A stretch of 49,179 nt of DNA from NCBI RefSeq assembly GCF_011058155.1, contig NZ_JAALFC010000026.1, forward strand, positions 1-49,179, in the 5' to 3' direction. This stretch comes from Litoribacterium kuwaitense. Its GTDB lineage: Bacteria; Bacillota; Bacilli; Bacillales; DSM-28697. The notes below the pieces were generated by a model that was given only the letters and a program-made list of their open reading frames with translations, was not told the origin of the DNA and made no database searches. Positions 38,371-48,553 of the stretch are shown piece by piece (positions within the stretch are counted from its first letter, which is position 1; each line of letters begins with the position of its first letter). The translations under genes and the position numbers were made by a program.

Positions 38371-39807
38371 ATGCTTGAAGACGTCAAAGACATTTTGACA
38401 GAAGAGAATCTGATCTTTCCAGGGGATACATTAATTGTCGGTGTTTCAGGAGGCCCAGATTCAATGGCGCTTCTCTACACACTGAATACTTTAAAGAAAG
38501 ACTTTGCTTTAACCATTGTCGTCGCTCATGTCAATTATCGCCTAAGAGGTTCAGCATCCGATCAGGATGAATTGTTCGTTCAGCGCATTTGTCACGATTG
38601 GGATGTGCAATTTGAGGGTACACAAATGGAAGATCCCTCCTTTATTAAAAGCGGACATTCATTGCAAATGGCTGCACGAGAGGAACGTTTTCATTATTTT
38701 ATTCAGTTGGCAAAAAAGTATAAGGCTGCCGCCATCTGTCTAGGTCACCATGGGGATGATCAAATGGAAACGATGTTATTGAGATTGGTAAATGGTGGCA
38801 GCCCAAGCAGTTTGGTCGGTTTGCAGTTTAGGAGGTATCACTCTGGCTTTCGTATTGTTCGGCCAATGCTAGGGTTAACGAAGTCTGAGGTTTTGCAAGG
38901 GTGTCGTTTACATCGCATTCCTTTTCGTCTAGATGATACGAATGAAAAAAGGGACTATGTGAGAAACCGCCTTCGCCATGACGTCCTTCCTCTGTTGAAA
39001 TTAGAAAACCCCCAGGTGCATGAACGTTTTCAAGAGATGAGTCGCCAGCTTTTAGAAGACGAGATGGTTCTGCATGAAGGTGCAAATAACCTTTATCGAG
39101 AGTGTTTTACGACAACTGAAAGTGGGATCGTTCTGCACGATATCCCGTCCTTTTTAAACCAACCTCCCGCATACACGCGACGCGCGATTCGAATCATGTT
39201 AGCAAATATCCATTCGTCGTTTGCACCAGGCCGATTGCCGACGCACCGAATTGACTCTTTGATGACATGGCTTCGTGAGGGTAAGGGCATATTTCAATTT
39301 GGTCATAACATCGAGTCCATTCGAGAATACGAAAAAGTTTATTTCTACAACAAAGAGCGGATTGACGACACGGCAAAACCCGTTTCAATCCAGTCACACA
39401 TGATTCAAAAATCAGATACACATGTCGATGTTCAAGAAGGTCATCTGTTTGTTGAAGGGTCATCATCTGCTCGCCATGATCGTTGTGAGATCAATGGTGA
39501 AGAGCGCTTGTCGATTCGTCTAAAGGACGAAGATTTTCCGTTGAAATGGAGAGTGAGGCAATCGGGTGATCGGGTCATTATTCCTCACGTCGGCACGAAA
39601 AAAGTATCGAGAATCATGATTGATCGTAAAATACCAGCATCCAAAAGGGGGACATGGCCCTTGCTCGTTACTGCACGAGGGTTTGTGATTTGGGTCATAG
39701 GCTTGCAAGAAGGCGTTGTTCCTGATGCAAATGAGGATGATGAGTTATTTTATTTTACATATTTCAGCGAAGCCAAAAACAGGGGGCACATGAATGATGA
39801 GAGATGA
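38371..39807 (+). CDS. tilS: tRNA(Ile)-lysidine synthase
   Basis: TilS converts C34 of the CAU-anticodon tRNA(Ile) to lysidine so it reads AUA; essential. The N-terminal PP-loop ATPase motif is SGGPDSMALLY near residues 26-36, followed by the tRNA-binding middle domain and a C-terminal TilS domain (WRVRQSGDRVIIPH). Length is 478 residues. ATG 38371 with SD GGAAGG was chosen; an upstream in-frame codon at 38332 has no SD. The stop lies 14 bases inside hprT, so translation is coupled. Confidence 0.94.
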   Translation: MLEDVKDILTEENLIFPGDTLIVGVSGGPDSMALLYTLNTLKKDFALTIVVAHVNYRLRGSASDQDELFVQRICHDWDVQFEGTQMEDPSFIKSGHSLQMAAREERFHYFIQLAKKYKAAAICLGHHGDDQMETMLLRLVNGGSPSSLVGLQFRRYHSGFRIVRPMLGLTKSEVLQGCRLHRIPFRLDDTNEKRDYVRNRLRHDVLPLLKLENPQVHERFQEMSRQLLEDEMVLHEGANNLYRECFTTTESGIVLHDIPSFLNQPPAYTRRAIRIMLANIHSSFAPGRLPTHRIDSLMTWLREGKGIFQFGHNIESIREYEKVYFYNKERIDDTAKPVSIQSHMIQKSDTHVDVQEGHLFVEGSSSARHDRCEINGEERLSIRLKDEDFPLKWRVRQSGDRVIIPHVGTKKVSRIMIDRKIPASKRGTWPLLVTARGFVIWVIGLQEGVVPDANEDDELFYFTYFSEAKNRGHMNDER

Positions 39808-40335
39808 GATTGAATCTGTACTAATCACCGAGGAAGCCATTCAAGAAAAGATTCAAGCGTTAGCAGCTGTATTAACCGAGGAGTACAATAATAGGTTTCC
39901 GCTGGCGGTCGGAGTTTTAAAGGGCGCGATGCCATTTATGTCTGACCTGCTCAAGCGAATGGATACCCATCTTGAAATGGATTTTATGGATGTATCCAGT
40001 TATGGAAAAATACAATCTCCTCAGGTGAGGTAAAAATTATTAAAGACTTGGATACTTCAGTAGAGGGTAGGGACATATTAATCATTGAGGACATCATCGA
40101 CAGTGGTTTAACTTTGCATTATCTTGTTGATTTATTTTATCATCGAAAGGCAAACTCTGTGAAGATTGTCACCTTGTTGGATAAGCCAGGTGGTCGTAAA
40201 ATTGACATTGTTGCTGATTACATCGGATTTGAAGTTCCAGATGAATTTGTCGTTGGTTACGGTCTTGATTACGCTGAGCGCTACCGGAACCTTCCTTATA
40301 TTGGAATATTGAAGCCGGAGATTTATCAGTCTTGA
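39794..40335 (+). CDS. hprT: Hypoxanthine-guanine phosphoribosyltransferase (frameshifted)
   Basis: HprT salvages hypoxanthine and guanine with PRPP, and in B. subtilis forms a complex with TilS that activates ftsH. The PRPP-binding loop [12 protein letters not shown] is intact. The frame breaks at the A-run 40006-40010: five A lead to [12 protein letters not shown] and a stop, and a sixth A restores [19 protein letters not shown] and the family's exact 180-residue length. ATG 39794 follows AGGGGG and overlaps tilS. Confidence 0.88.
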
Positions 40336-40396
40336 AAAATGTTCACAGGATATCCAATTGTATAGAATCTGAAGACGCGCACATAAGGGCTATATG

Positions 40397-40426
40397 TTGT
40401 ATACGTAAAAATGATTGTGGTACTAT
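40397..40426 (+). promoter_or_regulatory. Candidate sigma-A promoter of ftsH
   Basis: TTGTAT (40397-40402) and TACTAT (40421-40426) have an 18-bp spacer. The start site would be near 40433, giving a ~33-base leader to the ATG. Confidence 0.4.
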
Positions 40427-40465
40427 TTACTATAGTTTGTGTTTGCTGGTGGGAGGAGGTAAGGA

Positions 40466-42411
40466 ATGAATCGGATTTTCCGAAATACACTATTCTATTT
40501 GATTATTTTCTTGGTTGTCATCGGAGTGGTTACCTATATTAACGGCGGCAACCAAAACTCAGAACAACTGAACTATACACAACTGATGGATAATCTTGAG
40601 CAAGGGAATGTCGAAAAAATTCAACTCCGTCCTGAGCGAGGTATACTCGAGGAAGAGGAATGCTGAGCTCGTATGAGGAAGGCGAATTTTTCATTTCGTA
40701 CGTTCCAGACACTTCAGGATTGTATGAGCAAATTGAGAGCCTTGCAAATGAGCAAAATGCGGATGTCACATACCAACCAGCAGAAGAAGCTAGCGTTTGG
40801 TTAACTTTCTTTACAACACTCATCCCGTTTGTCATTATCTTCATTCTTTTCTTCTTCTTGTTGAATCAGGCACAGGGTGGCGGAAGCCGTGTCATGAACT
40901 TCGGTAAAAGTAAGGCGAAAATGTATACCGAAGAGAAAAAGAAAGTGCGCTTTAAAGATGTTGCCGGCGCAGATGAAGAGAAACAGGAGCTTGTTGAAGT
41001 TGTCGATTTCCTTAAAGATCCACGTAAGTTCTCAGACGTTGGAGCACGAATTCCGAAAGGGGTCTTGCTTGTAGGACCTCCAGGTACTGGTAAAACGTTG
41101 CTTGCTCGTGCAGTTGCCGGTGAAGCAGGAACGCCATTTTTCTCGATTAGTGGTTCTGACTTTGTTGAGATGTTTGTCGGTGTTGGTGCGTCAAGGGTGC
41201 GTGACCTCTTTGAAAATGCAAAGAAAAACGCGCCATGTATCATTTTTATTGATGAAATTGATGCAGTGGGTCGCCAGCGTGGTGCTGGACTCGGCGGCGG
41301 ACACGACGAGCGTGAACAGACGTTGAACCAATTGCTTGTGGAGATGGATGGTTTTGGAGTCAATGAAGGCATTATTATCATTGCAGCGACAAACCGTGCA
41401 GATATTCTTGACCCAGCCCTTTTACGCCCAGGCCGTTTCGACCGGCAAATTACGGTTGACCGTCCAGATGTGAAGGGTCGTGAAGAAGTATTACACGTAC
41501 ACGCGCGTAATAAACCGCTTGATGAGTCGGTAGATCTTAAAACGATCGCGATGCGTACACCAGGATTTTCCGGTGCTGATTTGGAAAACCTGTTAAACGA
41601 AGCAGCTCTTGTTGCCGCAAGGGAAGATAAAAAGAAAATTGAAATGTTGCATGTGGAAGAGGCGATCGACCGGGTCATTGCTGGTCCAGCGAAGAAAAGT
41701 CGTGTCATTTCCGAGAAAGAGCGAAACATCGTCGCTTATCACGAAGCCGGTCATACAATTATCGGGATGGTTTTAGATGAGGCTGACATGGTGCATAAAG
41801 TGACGATTGTGCCAAGAGGTCAAGCTGGCGGTTACGCAGTCATGCTGCCAAAAGAAGATCGCTACTTTATGACAAAGCCAGAGCTGCTTGATAAAATTAC
41901 TGGTCTCCTTGGTGGGCGCGTAGCTGAAGAAATTACCTTTGGTGAAGTGAGTACGGGAGCTCATAATGACTTTCAACGATCGACCGGAATTGCTCGCCGA
42001 ATGGTGACCGAGTTCGGTATGAGTGACAAACTTGGTCCGCTGCAATTTGGGCAGTCCCAAGGTCAAGTGTTCTTAGGTCGTGACATTCAAAATGAGCCGA
42101 ACTACAGTGATGCGATTGCTCATGAAATTGACTTGGAAGTGCAAAGCTTCGTTAAAGAAAGCTATGAACGCGCACGTCAAATTTTAACTGAGAATCGAGA
42201 TAAACTAGAGCTTGTAGCTCAAACGCTCTTACGTGTCGAAACCCTCGATGCTAAGCAGATTAAAAGTCTGTTTGAGACAGGTACTTTGCCAGAACCATCT
42301 TCAGATGAAGAAGATGAGGTTAAGGTAAATATCCAGTCGAAGAAAGAAGACGTCTATGAAGAAACGACGAATGTCACAGACGTTGATGAAGAAAAGAAAA
42401 AAGACGAATAA
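40466..42411 (+). CDS. ftsH: ATP-dependent zinc metalloprotease FtsH (frameshifted)
   Basis: FtsH is a membrane AAA+ protease that degrades membrane and regulatory proteins. Membrane segments are at about residues 8-26 and 112-132 of the restored protein, flanking the external domain. The AAA module has Walker A GPPGTGKT, Walker B IIFIDEID and the arginine-finger region; the protease zinc motif is HEAGH. The frame breaks near 40657-40658: GILEEEEC stops at 40664-40666, and one more G restores [17 protein letters not shown] and a ~648-residue protein. An acidic Glu/Asp/Lys-rich tail follows. SD GGGAGGAGG precedes ATG 40466. Confidence 0.92.
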
Positions 42412-42423
42412 TCGTTGTGGAGT

Positions 42424-42453
42424 GTAGACAAAGTCTAGAATGGCTTTGTCTAC
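42424..42453 (+). terminator. Terminator-like palindrome after ftsH
   Basis: GTAGACAAAG (42424-42433) pairs perfectly with CTTTGTCTAC (42444-42453) over a 10-base loop. The 3' flank is aactctttct rather than a clean T-run. A related palindrome occurs at 732-767. Confidence 0.55.
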
Positions 42454-42684
42454 AACTCTTTCTAGGGACATGTAGAAACCTTGCTCGATTCGGCTTCGAT
42501 TGTATGACAAGCGAAGTCAGAACCTTAGTTCAAGCAGCAGAACGTGTTCGGTGAGCCGCGGTGAATGAAAATGTGTGCCGAGATCGTCCAGCAATACGTT
42601 CGTTAGATGAGGCGCGCTGATGGTTGGGCAAGCAACCCGTACGTTTGTAGGGGATAAGGCGGGCTAAATAGAAGTGACTGTCTC

Positions 42685-42738
42685 AGGCTGACGACAGAGG
42701 CCGTTCTTTCTGGAGCGCTCTTCTAGTTCAGCCTTTTT
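42685..42738 (+). terminator. Possible terminator before coaX
   Basis: AGGCTGA (42685-42691) pairs with TCAGCCT (42728-42734), followed by ttttat. The 36-base loop may fold further. Confidence 0.5.
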
Positions 42739-42768
42739 ATCATCAATCCTTCCGTAGGAGTTGATCAG

Positions 42769-43542
42769 ATGATTGTCGTCATTGATGTTGGCAATACACA
42801 TACAGTATTTGGCGTGTTTCAGCAAGGTGCACTTCAAGCACGCTGGCGTTTTGCCACCGATGTTTATCGCACAAGTGATGAGTATGCGGTGTTACTCCGC
42901 TCTTCATTTCAATCGGCTGGATTGACAATGGAGCAGGTCAAAGGTTCTATCGTAGCGACGGTTGTTCCGCCTTTGTTGCGAACGATTCAAGTGATGTGCA
43001 AAGCGTTATTTGGCCATGCAGCAGTTGTCGTCGGCCCCGGAATTCGCACAGGGCTCAATATTATGACAGATCACCCAAGTGAGGTAGGAGCTGATCGGAT
43101 CGTCAATGCCGTCGCTGCATTGACGCGTTTTCCAGTCCCGCTCATTATTATCGACTTTGGCACAGCGACAACATTCTGCTACATTAATGCCAAACGACAA
43201 TACATGGGTGGGGTGATCCTTCCTGGATTACAGCTTTCTGCCGATGCGCTTTATGAAAAAGCGTCGAAGCTGACACGCACAGAATTGACGCGACCGCTAG
43301 GCGTCATCGGGAAAAATACGACGAGCTCCTTGCAGTCTGGGTTATATTACGGTGGGGTTGGACAAGTCGAAGGTATTGTATCGCAGATCAAGGAAGAAGC
43401 TAATGCTGAGCCAACAGTTGTAGCAACGGGCGGCTTAAGTACTTTTTTAGCAAAAGACCTTCCGTGTATAGATGTAATAGACCCTCACCTTACGTTAAAA
43501 GGCTTATACGATTTGTATGTGAAAAATGAAAGGAGCATCTAA
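42769..43542 (+). CDS. coaX: Type III pantothenate kinase
   Basis: CoaX phosphorylates pantothenate, the first step of coenzyme A synthesis. It is an ASKHA-fold enzyme of 257 residues with the N-terminal phosphate loop VIDVGNTHTVFGVF, the substrate region GADRIVNAVAA and IIDFGTATTF. Type III enzymes need a monovalent cation and are not feedback-inhibited by CoA. The stop abuts the ATG of hslO, so the two are co-transcribed. The SD is a weak GGAGTTG. Confidence 0.96.
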   Translation: MIVVIDVGNTHTVFGVFQQGALQARWRFATDVYRTSDEYAVLLRSSFQSAGLTMEQVKGSIVATVVPPLLRTIQVMCKALFGHAAVVVGPGIRTGLNIMTDHPSEVGADRIVNAVAALTRFPVPLIIIDFGTATTFCYINAKRQYMGGVILPGLQLSADALYEKASKLTRTELTRPLGVIGKNTTSSLQSGLYYGGVGQVEGIVSQIKEEANAEPTVVATGGLSTFLAKDLPCIDVIDPHLTLKGLYDLYVKNERSI

Positions 43543-44427
43543 ATGTCAGACTATCTAGTTCGTGCACTTGCGTTTGATGGAAACGTTCGAGCTTATGCTG
43601 CTCGAACGACAGAAGCTGTAAAAGAGGCTCAAAAGAGACACACGACCTGGCCGACTGCTTCAGCGGCTATGGGAAGAGCAATGACTGCTGGTGTTATGAT
43701 GGGGTACATGATCAAAAATGGGAAAAAAATCACGATTACGATTCAAGGTGGCGGACCGATTGGTGCCATTGTCGTCGATGCTACACCGACAGGAGATGTG
43801 CGTGCTTACGTATCCAATCCGCATGTACATTTTGATTTAAATGAACAAGGAAAGCTTGATGTTCGCCGAGCTGTTGGTGTAGATGGGTTTTTATCTGTTG
43901 CCAAAGACCTTGGTCTGCGCAATCATTTCACTGGGCAAGTTCCTATTATTTCCGGAGAACTTGGGGATGATTTTACGTATTACTTCGTTCATTCGGAACA
44001 AATTCCATCTGCTGTTGGTGTTGGGGTATTGGTCAACCCTGATAACAGTGTTTTAGCTTCAGGGGGCTTTATTATTCAGTTAATGCCAGGCGCTAATGAA
44101 GAGATCATTGCTTTTATCGAGAAGCGTGTCCAGAATATGACGCCTGTTTCAAAGCTGATTGAAGAAGGGAAGACACCTGAGGAGATCATTGAAGAAGTAC
44201 TGGGAGAAGGAGAAGCGCAATTTTTAGACCGACAGCCAGTAGCGTTTCGCTGCCAGTGTTCAAGAGATCGTTTTTCTGCAGCAATTATTTCGCTAGGCGC
44301 TGGAGAAATTGAAGATATGATTGTAGAGGATGGGCAAGCAGAAGCAGAATGCCATTTTTGTAATGAAAGGTACTATTTTTCAAAAGATGAATTGGAAGAG
44401 ATGAAAAAGGAAGCTTTGAGTGTATAA
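43543..44427 (+). CDS. hslO: Redox-regulated chaperone Hsp33
   Basis: Hsp33 is a holdase switched on by oxidation and unfolding of its zinc centre. The 294-residue protein carries the C-terminal zinc cysteines CQCSRDR and CHFCNERY in the expected C-x-C ... C-x2-C arrangement. It starts immediately after coaX with SD AAAGGAG. In B. subtilis yacD lies between it and cysK; here cysK follows directly after ~110 bases. Confidence 0.96.
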   Translation: MSDYLVRALAFDGNVRAYAARTTEAVKEAQKRHTTWPTASAAMGRAMTAGVMMGYMIKNGKKITITIQGGGPIGAIVVDATPTGDVRAYVSNPHVHFDLNEQGKLDVRRAVGVDGFLSVAKDLGLRNHFTGQVPIISGELGDDFTYYFVHSEQIPSAVGVGVLVNPDNSVLASGGFIIQLMPGANEEIIAFIEKRVQNMTPVSKLIEEGKTPEEIIEEVLGEGEAQFLDRQPVAFRCQCSRDRFSAAIISLGAGEIEDMIVEDGQAEAECHFCNERYYFSKDELEEMKKEALSV

Positions 44428-44458
44428 CGACCTTCAGCGGAATACGCGGCAAATTAAA

Positions 44459-44496
44459 TTGACAGACAAGTGTAGCGGATGTTACATTATTAACAT
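44459..44496 (+). promoter_or_regulatory. Candidate promoter of cysK with an inverted repeat
   Basis: TTGACA (44459-44464) and TACATT (44483-44488) have an 18-bp spacer. ATGTTA (44479-44484) and TAACAT (44491-44496) form a perfect inverted repeat across the -10 box and could be an operator. A CymR site could not be confirmed. Confidence 0.4.
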
Positions 44497-44538
44497 ATAA
44501 TAAACCTATAAAAATACTTGGTTTTGAGGAGTGGGAAC

Positions 44539-45465
44539 ATGGCGGTTGTCAACTCGATTGTCGATCTCATTGGCAATACACCGGTCGTAAAACTAAATAG
44601 AGGCGTCGATGAGTCATCTGCTGAAATTTATCTCAAGCTGGAATATCAAAATCCTGGAAGTTCTGTGAAGGATCGAATCGCTTTAGCCATGATTGCAGCT
44701 GCAGAGAGAGAAGGAAAAATAAAACAAGGTGACACCATTATTGAGGCGACAAGTGGTAATACTGGAATTGGCCTAGCTATGGTTGCGACGGCAAAGGGCT
44801 ATAAAAGTATTCTCGTTATGCCTGATACGATGAGTATGGAGCGCCGAAATCTTCTCAAAGCGTATGGCGCAGAGCTTGTTTTGACACCGGGAAGCGAAGG
44901 GATGAACGGCGCTGTCGTTAAAGCTGAAGAGCTTGCAAAAACACATGGCTATTTTCTTGCCGAGCAATTTAGAAATAAAGCCAATCCCGAAGTCCATCGC
45001 CAAACGACGGGACCGGAAATTGTCAAAGACTTTCCTGACGGCTTAGATGCATTTGTTTCAGGAATTGGCACTGGCGGCACAATAACAGGAGCAGGAGAAG
45101 TTTTAAAGGAAGCTTTTCCTTCCATTCGGATTGTTGCTGTCGAACCAAAGGATTCCCCGATCTTAGCTACTGGAAAACCGGGTCCTCATAAGCTGCAAGG
45201 CATTGGGGCAAACTTTGTTCCTGACACTCTTAACACCGACATCTACGATGAAATTATTCATGTCTCTACAGAGCAGGCGTTTGAGCACGCTCGGGAAACG
45301 GCACGGATACAAGGAATACTTGGCGGAATTTCATCGGGTGCGGCTGTTTACGCAGCTAAAAAAGTAGCTAAGGAATTAGGTGCAGGTAAAAAAGTGCTTG
45401 CCATTATTCCCAGCAATGGGGAGCGCTATTTAAGCACGCCTCTTTATCAATTTGGAGAGGAATAA
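44539..45465 (+). CDS. cysK: Cysteine synthase A (O-acetylserine sulfhydrylase)
   Basis: CysK makes cysteine from O-acetylserine and sulfide. It is a PLP fold-type II enzyme with the cofactor lysine in [10 protein letters not shown] (near residue 42), the TSGNTGIG substrate loop and the [11 protein letters not shown] phosphate loop. Length is 308 residues. ATG 44539 was chosen with SD TGAGGAGTGGG; an upstream in-frame codon at 44518 overlaps the leader. In B. subtilis CysK also acts with CymR in sulfur control. Confidence 0.96.
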   Translation: MAVVNSIVDLIGNTPVVKLNRGVDESSAEIYLKLEYQNPGSSVKDRIALAMIAAAEREGKIKQGDTIIEATSGNTGIGLAMVATAKGYKSILVMPDTMSMERRNLLKAYGAELVLTPGSEGMNGAVVKAEELAKTHGYFLAEQFRNKANPEVHRQTTGPEIVKDFPDGLDAFVSGIGTGGTITGAGEVLKEAFPSIRIVAVEPKDSPILATGKPGPHKLQGIGANFVPDTLNTDIYDEIIHVSTEQAFEHARETARIQGILGGISSGAAVYAAKKVAKELGAGKKVLAIIPSNGERYLSTPLYQFGEE

Positions 45466-45496
45466 TGGACTCGGCGAACTATAGACAGAGCGGAGA

Positions 45497-45536
45497 AAAC
45501 ACCACACTCATGTTATCGTTGAGGCGTGGTGTTTTT
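45497..45536 (+). terminator. Rho-independent terminator of cysK
   Basis: AAACACCAC-a-CTCA pairs with TGAG-gc-GTGGTGTTT, followed by TTTGT. Confidence 0.82.
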
Positions 45537-45577
45537 GTATGTTTTTTATTGGGAATCTTTTACTTTTTGAGTTTGCG

Positions 45578-45604
45578 TTGACAAGGCGGGTGTTGGATTA
45601 TAAA
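45578..45604 (+). promoter_or_regulatory. Candidate sigma-A promoter of the pab/folate operon
   Basis: TTGACA (45578-45583) and TATAAA (45599-45604) are separated by 15 bp, shorter than ideal. The ATG of pabB is 34 bp further on. Confidence 0.45.
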
Positions 45605-45637
45605 AGTTGAGTAGATTTACGAAAAAGGAGAAGAAGC

Positions 45638-47113
45638 ATGAAGACATATACCCCCTACGGAGAAACAGAATCTCTCCCATCGAATTGGTTTGCACGCATT
45701 CAAGAGATCCTTGAGCAAGAAAATGAAGCGATATGGCTGGACAGTGCTAAAGATGGACGTTGGAGCATACTCGCTTGTCAACCAGAAGCCATCATTGAAA
45801 GCAAGAATGGAGTGATTTCACATCGAGTAAATACAAATGGAGGTTTTATCGAGCATTCCAGCGATGGTGCGATTTTTCAATACCTAAGTGAAGCGCTTAA
45901 CAGACATAACGCAACAATTCCAGAAGGTTACCCCCCATTTTGCGGTGGAGTGCTTGGTGTTTTTGCTTATCCTACCGTCACTGAGTATGAACCAATCAAG
46001 CTTAATTCCCCAAACGATTTACATACCCCTGATGTGTATACATTTTTAACGAAAGAGCTGCTCGTCGTCGATCACTTAGCCAATGAGATTTGGTTTATCG
46101 TTGAAGCTGGGGCTGATCAGGAAAGAAGGATGAATCTGTTGCGTAACCGATGGAATCATTTGTCGCAAATCCCTGAGAAAACTGAACGTGACACTAATGA
46201 TTTTTTAAACGATTTGCAGTATGATGAACATACCGCACACGTCCAGTTCGCTTTTAAGGAGCAACAATTTACCGAAGCCGTCGAAGTCATTCAGTCATAT
46301 ATTGCCAGTGGGGATACCTTTCAAGTCAACTTATCTGTTAGGCAGGAACGCCCCCTTTCTGTAACGGGGCTGGACGTTTATCGCCATTTGCGAACTTTAA
46401 ACCCTTCTCCTTATATGGCATTTATTAAGGCGCGGTCGTTTACTTTAGTGTGTGGGTCACCGGAACTTCTTGTTGAAAAGAACAACAACGAGGCGATCAC
46501 GAAACCTATTGCTGGCACAAGGTCACGCGGAAAGACATCTGAGGAAACAGCCGCTTTGGCTGAGGAGCTGCGCACGAACGAAAAAGAACGCGCAGAGCAT
46601 GTCATGCTCGTCGACTTAGAAAGAAATGACTTGGGGAAAGTGTGTGAGTATGGGTCAGTGCACGCAGATCACTTTATGAGCATTGAAGAATATTCCCACG
46701 TCATCCATTTGGTCTCCCAAGTATCTGGACGCCTTAGTGATCAAGCTGATCCGATGCATTTGTTTCAAGCTGTTTTTCCAGGTGGAACGATTACCGGTGC
46801 TCCGAAGCATCGGACGATGGAGATTATTGACGAGTTGGAGCCTCACAGCAGAGGATTTTATACAGGATCGGTCGGTTGGATAGGATACGATGGAAATATG
46901 GTGATGAATATCATTATACGGTCCATGCTCGTTCAACAAGAGTGTGCCTATGTTCAATCAGGTGCCGGTATTGTATATGATTCTGTAGCGCGTTGGGAGT
47001 TTAAAGAAGCATTAAAAAAATCGGCAGCGGTATGGCAGGCAGTCAGCCATGCAGAAGCAGAGCAGAGAATTAAGCATGAGAAGAGGAGAGATGAGCATGA
47101 TCTTAATGATTGA
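45638..47113 (+). CDS. pabB: Aminodeoxychorismate synthase component I
   Basis: PabB converts chorismate and ammonia to 4-amino-4-deoxychorismate for folate synthesis. The 491-residue chorismate-binding enzyme has the active-site segments [41 protein letters not shown] and [11 protein letters not shown]. The residue in PIxGT is Ala, as in anthranilate synthase TrpE, rather than the Lys of E. coli PabB. Context (pabA, pabC, folP downstream) fixes the folate assignment. SD AAAAAGGAG. Its last codons overlap pabA. Confidence 0.9.
   Translation: MKTYTPYGETESLPSNWFARIQEILEQENEAIWLDSAKDGRWSILACQPEAIIESKNGVISHRVNTNGGFIEHSSDGAIFQYLSEALNRHNATIPEGYPPFCGGVLGVFAYPTVTEYEPIKLNSPNDLHTPDVYTFLTKELLVVDHLANEIWFIVEAGADQERRMNLLRNRWNHLSQIPEKTERDTNDFLNDLQYDEHTAHVQFAFKEQQFTEAVEVIQSYIASGDTFQVNLSVRQERPLSVTGLDVYRHLRTLNPSPYMAFIKARSFTLVCGSPELLVEKNNNEAITKPIAGTRSRGKTSEETAALAEELRTNEKERAEHVMLVDLERNDLGKVCEYGSVHADHFMSIEEYSHVIHLVSQVSGRLSDQADPMHLFQAVFPGGTITGAPKHRTMEIIDELEPHSRGFYTGSVGWIGYDGNMVMNIIIRSMLVQQECAYVQSGAGIVYDSVARWEFKEALKKSAAVWQAVSHAEAEQRIKHEKRRDEHDLND
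47055..47099 (+). promoter_or_regulatory. Possible TRAP binding site over the pabA start
   Basis: GAG triplets start at 47060, 47065, 47078, 47083, 47088 and 47093, mostly with 2-base spacing; AAG triplets at 47055 and 47072 could fill the series. They overlap the pabA SD and run up to its ATG. In B. subtilis TRAP blocks pabA (trpG) translation through such a site. Purine-rich SDs can mimic this by chance. Confidence 0.5.
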
Positions 47114-47699
47114 TAATTACGATTCGTTTACTTATAATCTCGTCCAGTACATTGGAGAAATGGGAGAAGAGATTGTCGTATATCGAAATGATGAAATGAC
47201 GGTAGATGACATTCTGCAAAAAAATCCGAAAGCTGTCATGATATCACCAGGACCGTGTTCTCCTGATGAAGCGGGTATAAGTCTTGAAGCGGCAAAGCGT
47301 CTGCCACAACATGTACCGGTGTTTGGCGTATGTCTCGGACATCAGTCGATTGCGCAAGCTTATGGTGGCCGAGTCATTCGAGCCAGTCGATTGATGCATG
47401 GGAAGACGTCCCCGATTCATCACGATGAAAAAACGATTTTTCGTGGCATTGAGCAGGATTTTATTGCGACACGCTACCATTCATTAATTGTGGAGCGAGA
47501 ATCTTTACCCGCTTGCTTCGACATTTCTGCTGAAACAGCAGAAGGGGAAATTATGGCCATTCGCCACAAAACATTGCCTATGGAAGCTGTGCAATTTCAT
47601 CCAGAGTCCATCATGACCGCGGCAGGAAAACAATTGCTACAAAATTTTTTAGAAGAATATACCGAAAGCAGGAGGCAACCTTCGTGCACATGTTCGTAA
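47097..47699 (+). CDS. pabA: Amidotransferase PabA/TrpG (folate and tryptophan)
   Basis: A class I glutamine amidotransferase that supplies ammonia to PabB and, in B. subtilis, also to TrpE. The 200-residue protein shows [18 protein letters not shown], the oxyanion segment [11 protein letters not shown], the nucleophile in [10 protein letters not shown] (Cys near residue 79) and the His-Glu pair in [11 protein letters not shown] 47097 was chosen; its SD (GAGGAGAG) lies within a series of GAG triplets. It overlaps pabB by 17 bases and pabC by 16. Confidence 0.95.
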   Translation: MILMIDNYDSFTYNLVQYIGEMGEEIVVYRNDEMTVDDILQKNPKAVMISPGPCSPDEAGISLEAAKRLPQHVPVFGVCLGHQSIAQAYGGRVIRASRLMHGKTSPIHHDEKTIFRGIEQDFIATRYHSLIVERESLPACFDISAETAEGEIMAIRHKTLPMEAVQFHPESIMTAAGKQLLQNFLEEYTESRRQPSCTCS

Positions 47700-48541
47700 A
47701 TGGTGTCGTGAAACCAGTAAGCGAAGTCGCGATTTCTCCTTTAGATCACGGGTTTTTATATGGCGCCGGCTTCTTTGAAACTTTTCGCACATACGACGGT
47801 CATCCTTTCCTTTTCGATGACCATTGGGCACGGCTGCGAGAAAGTGCTGAGGCGCTGCAAATGTGTTGGCCATGGAGTAAGCAGTCGATTTTGGCGGGAC
47901 TCAAGCAGTTGCTTGAGCTTGAAAAGACGACAAATGCCTATATCCGTTTAACGGTGACGGCCGGTAATGAAGGTATTGGTATTTCAAATCTACCGTATCA
48001 AAATCCGAATGTATTCATGTATAGCAAACCACTGTCAACGCATGCCCCCACGGTAAAGAGGGGGCACTTTTTGCGTACTCGTCGCAGTTCGCCCGAGGGC
48101 AGCTTTCGTATGAAATCTCACCATTATTTAAACAATATCTTTGCAAAGCAGGAATTAAGCGATTCGTCTGACGAAGGGATATTTTTGGATGAGAGTGGGT
48201 CGATAGCTGAAGGAATTCTGTCCAATGTCTTTTGGGTCAAGGGAGGCTGTCTCCTGACACCGAGCTTGCCGACGGGAGCATTAAATGGCATTACGCGCCA
48301 ATTTATCCTTGCTTTATGTGAACATCACCAAATACCTGTTCGCATTGGAGAATTCCCGAAAGAAGCATTGCTTGAGGCGGAAGAAGCTTTTGTCACAAAT
48401 AGTGTTCAGGAAATCGTCCCGTTGACTGGAGTGGACGACGCCCGCTTCGCTACGGGGCCCGAGACCATCGCTACTCAGTTACACAGTTTATATAAAGAAT
48501 ATACCCATCGCCTTTGGGGGAAGAATGGCATAGAGAAGTAA
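47684..48541 (+). CDS. pabC: Aminodeoxychorismate lyase
   Basis: PabC is a PLP fold-type IV lyase that releases pyruvate from aminodeoxychorismate to give p-aminobenzoate. The 285-residue enzyme shows [18 protein letters not shown], the PLP-lysine segment [11 protein letters not shown], and [12 protein letters not shown] 47684 was chosen because the SD AGGAGG (47670-47675) is then 8 bases away; ATG 47690 is the alternative. It overlaps the end of pabA, consistent with an operon. Confidence 0.95.
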   Translation: MHMFVNGVVKPVSEVAISPLDHGFLYGAGFFETFRTYDGHPFLFDDHWARLRESAEALQMCWPWSKQSILAGLKQLLELEKTTNAYIRLTVTAGNEGIGISNLPYQNPNVFMYSKPLSTHAPTVKRGHFLRTRRSSPEGSFRMKSHHYLNNIFAKQELSDSSDEGIFLDESGSIAEGILSNVFWVKGGCLLTPSLPTGALNGITRQFILALCEHHQIPVRIGEFPKEALLEAEEAFVTNSVQEIVPLTGVDDARFATGPETIATQLHSLYKEYTHRLWGKNGIEK

Positions 48542-48553
48542 AGGAGAATTGGC

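Larger units (their letters stand above)
42412..42768. other. Non-coding stretch between ftsH and coaX with hairpins
   Basis: No gene is recognised in these 357 bases. The stretch starts with the ftsH terminator-like palindrome and ends with another hairpin before coaX. Between them several small stems are visible (CTTCG/CGAAG near 42493-42517; GGTTG/CAACC near 42623-42638). It is GC-richer than most intergenic DNA here, so an unannotated structured RNA is possible but unproven. Confidence 0.5.

Noticed and set aside
40866-41729. A 287-codon open frame antisense to ftsH
   Set aside because: It mirrors the strongly conserved AAA region of ftsH, has no SD or recognisable domain, and arises from codon bias on the coding strand.
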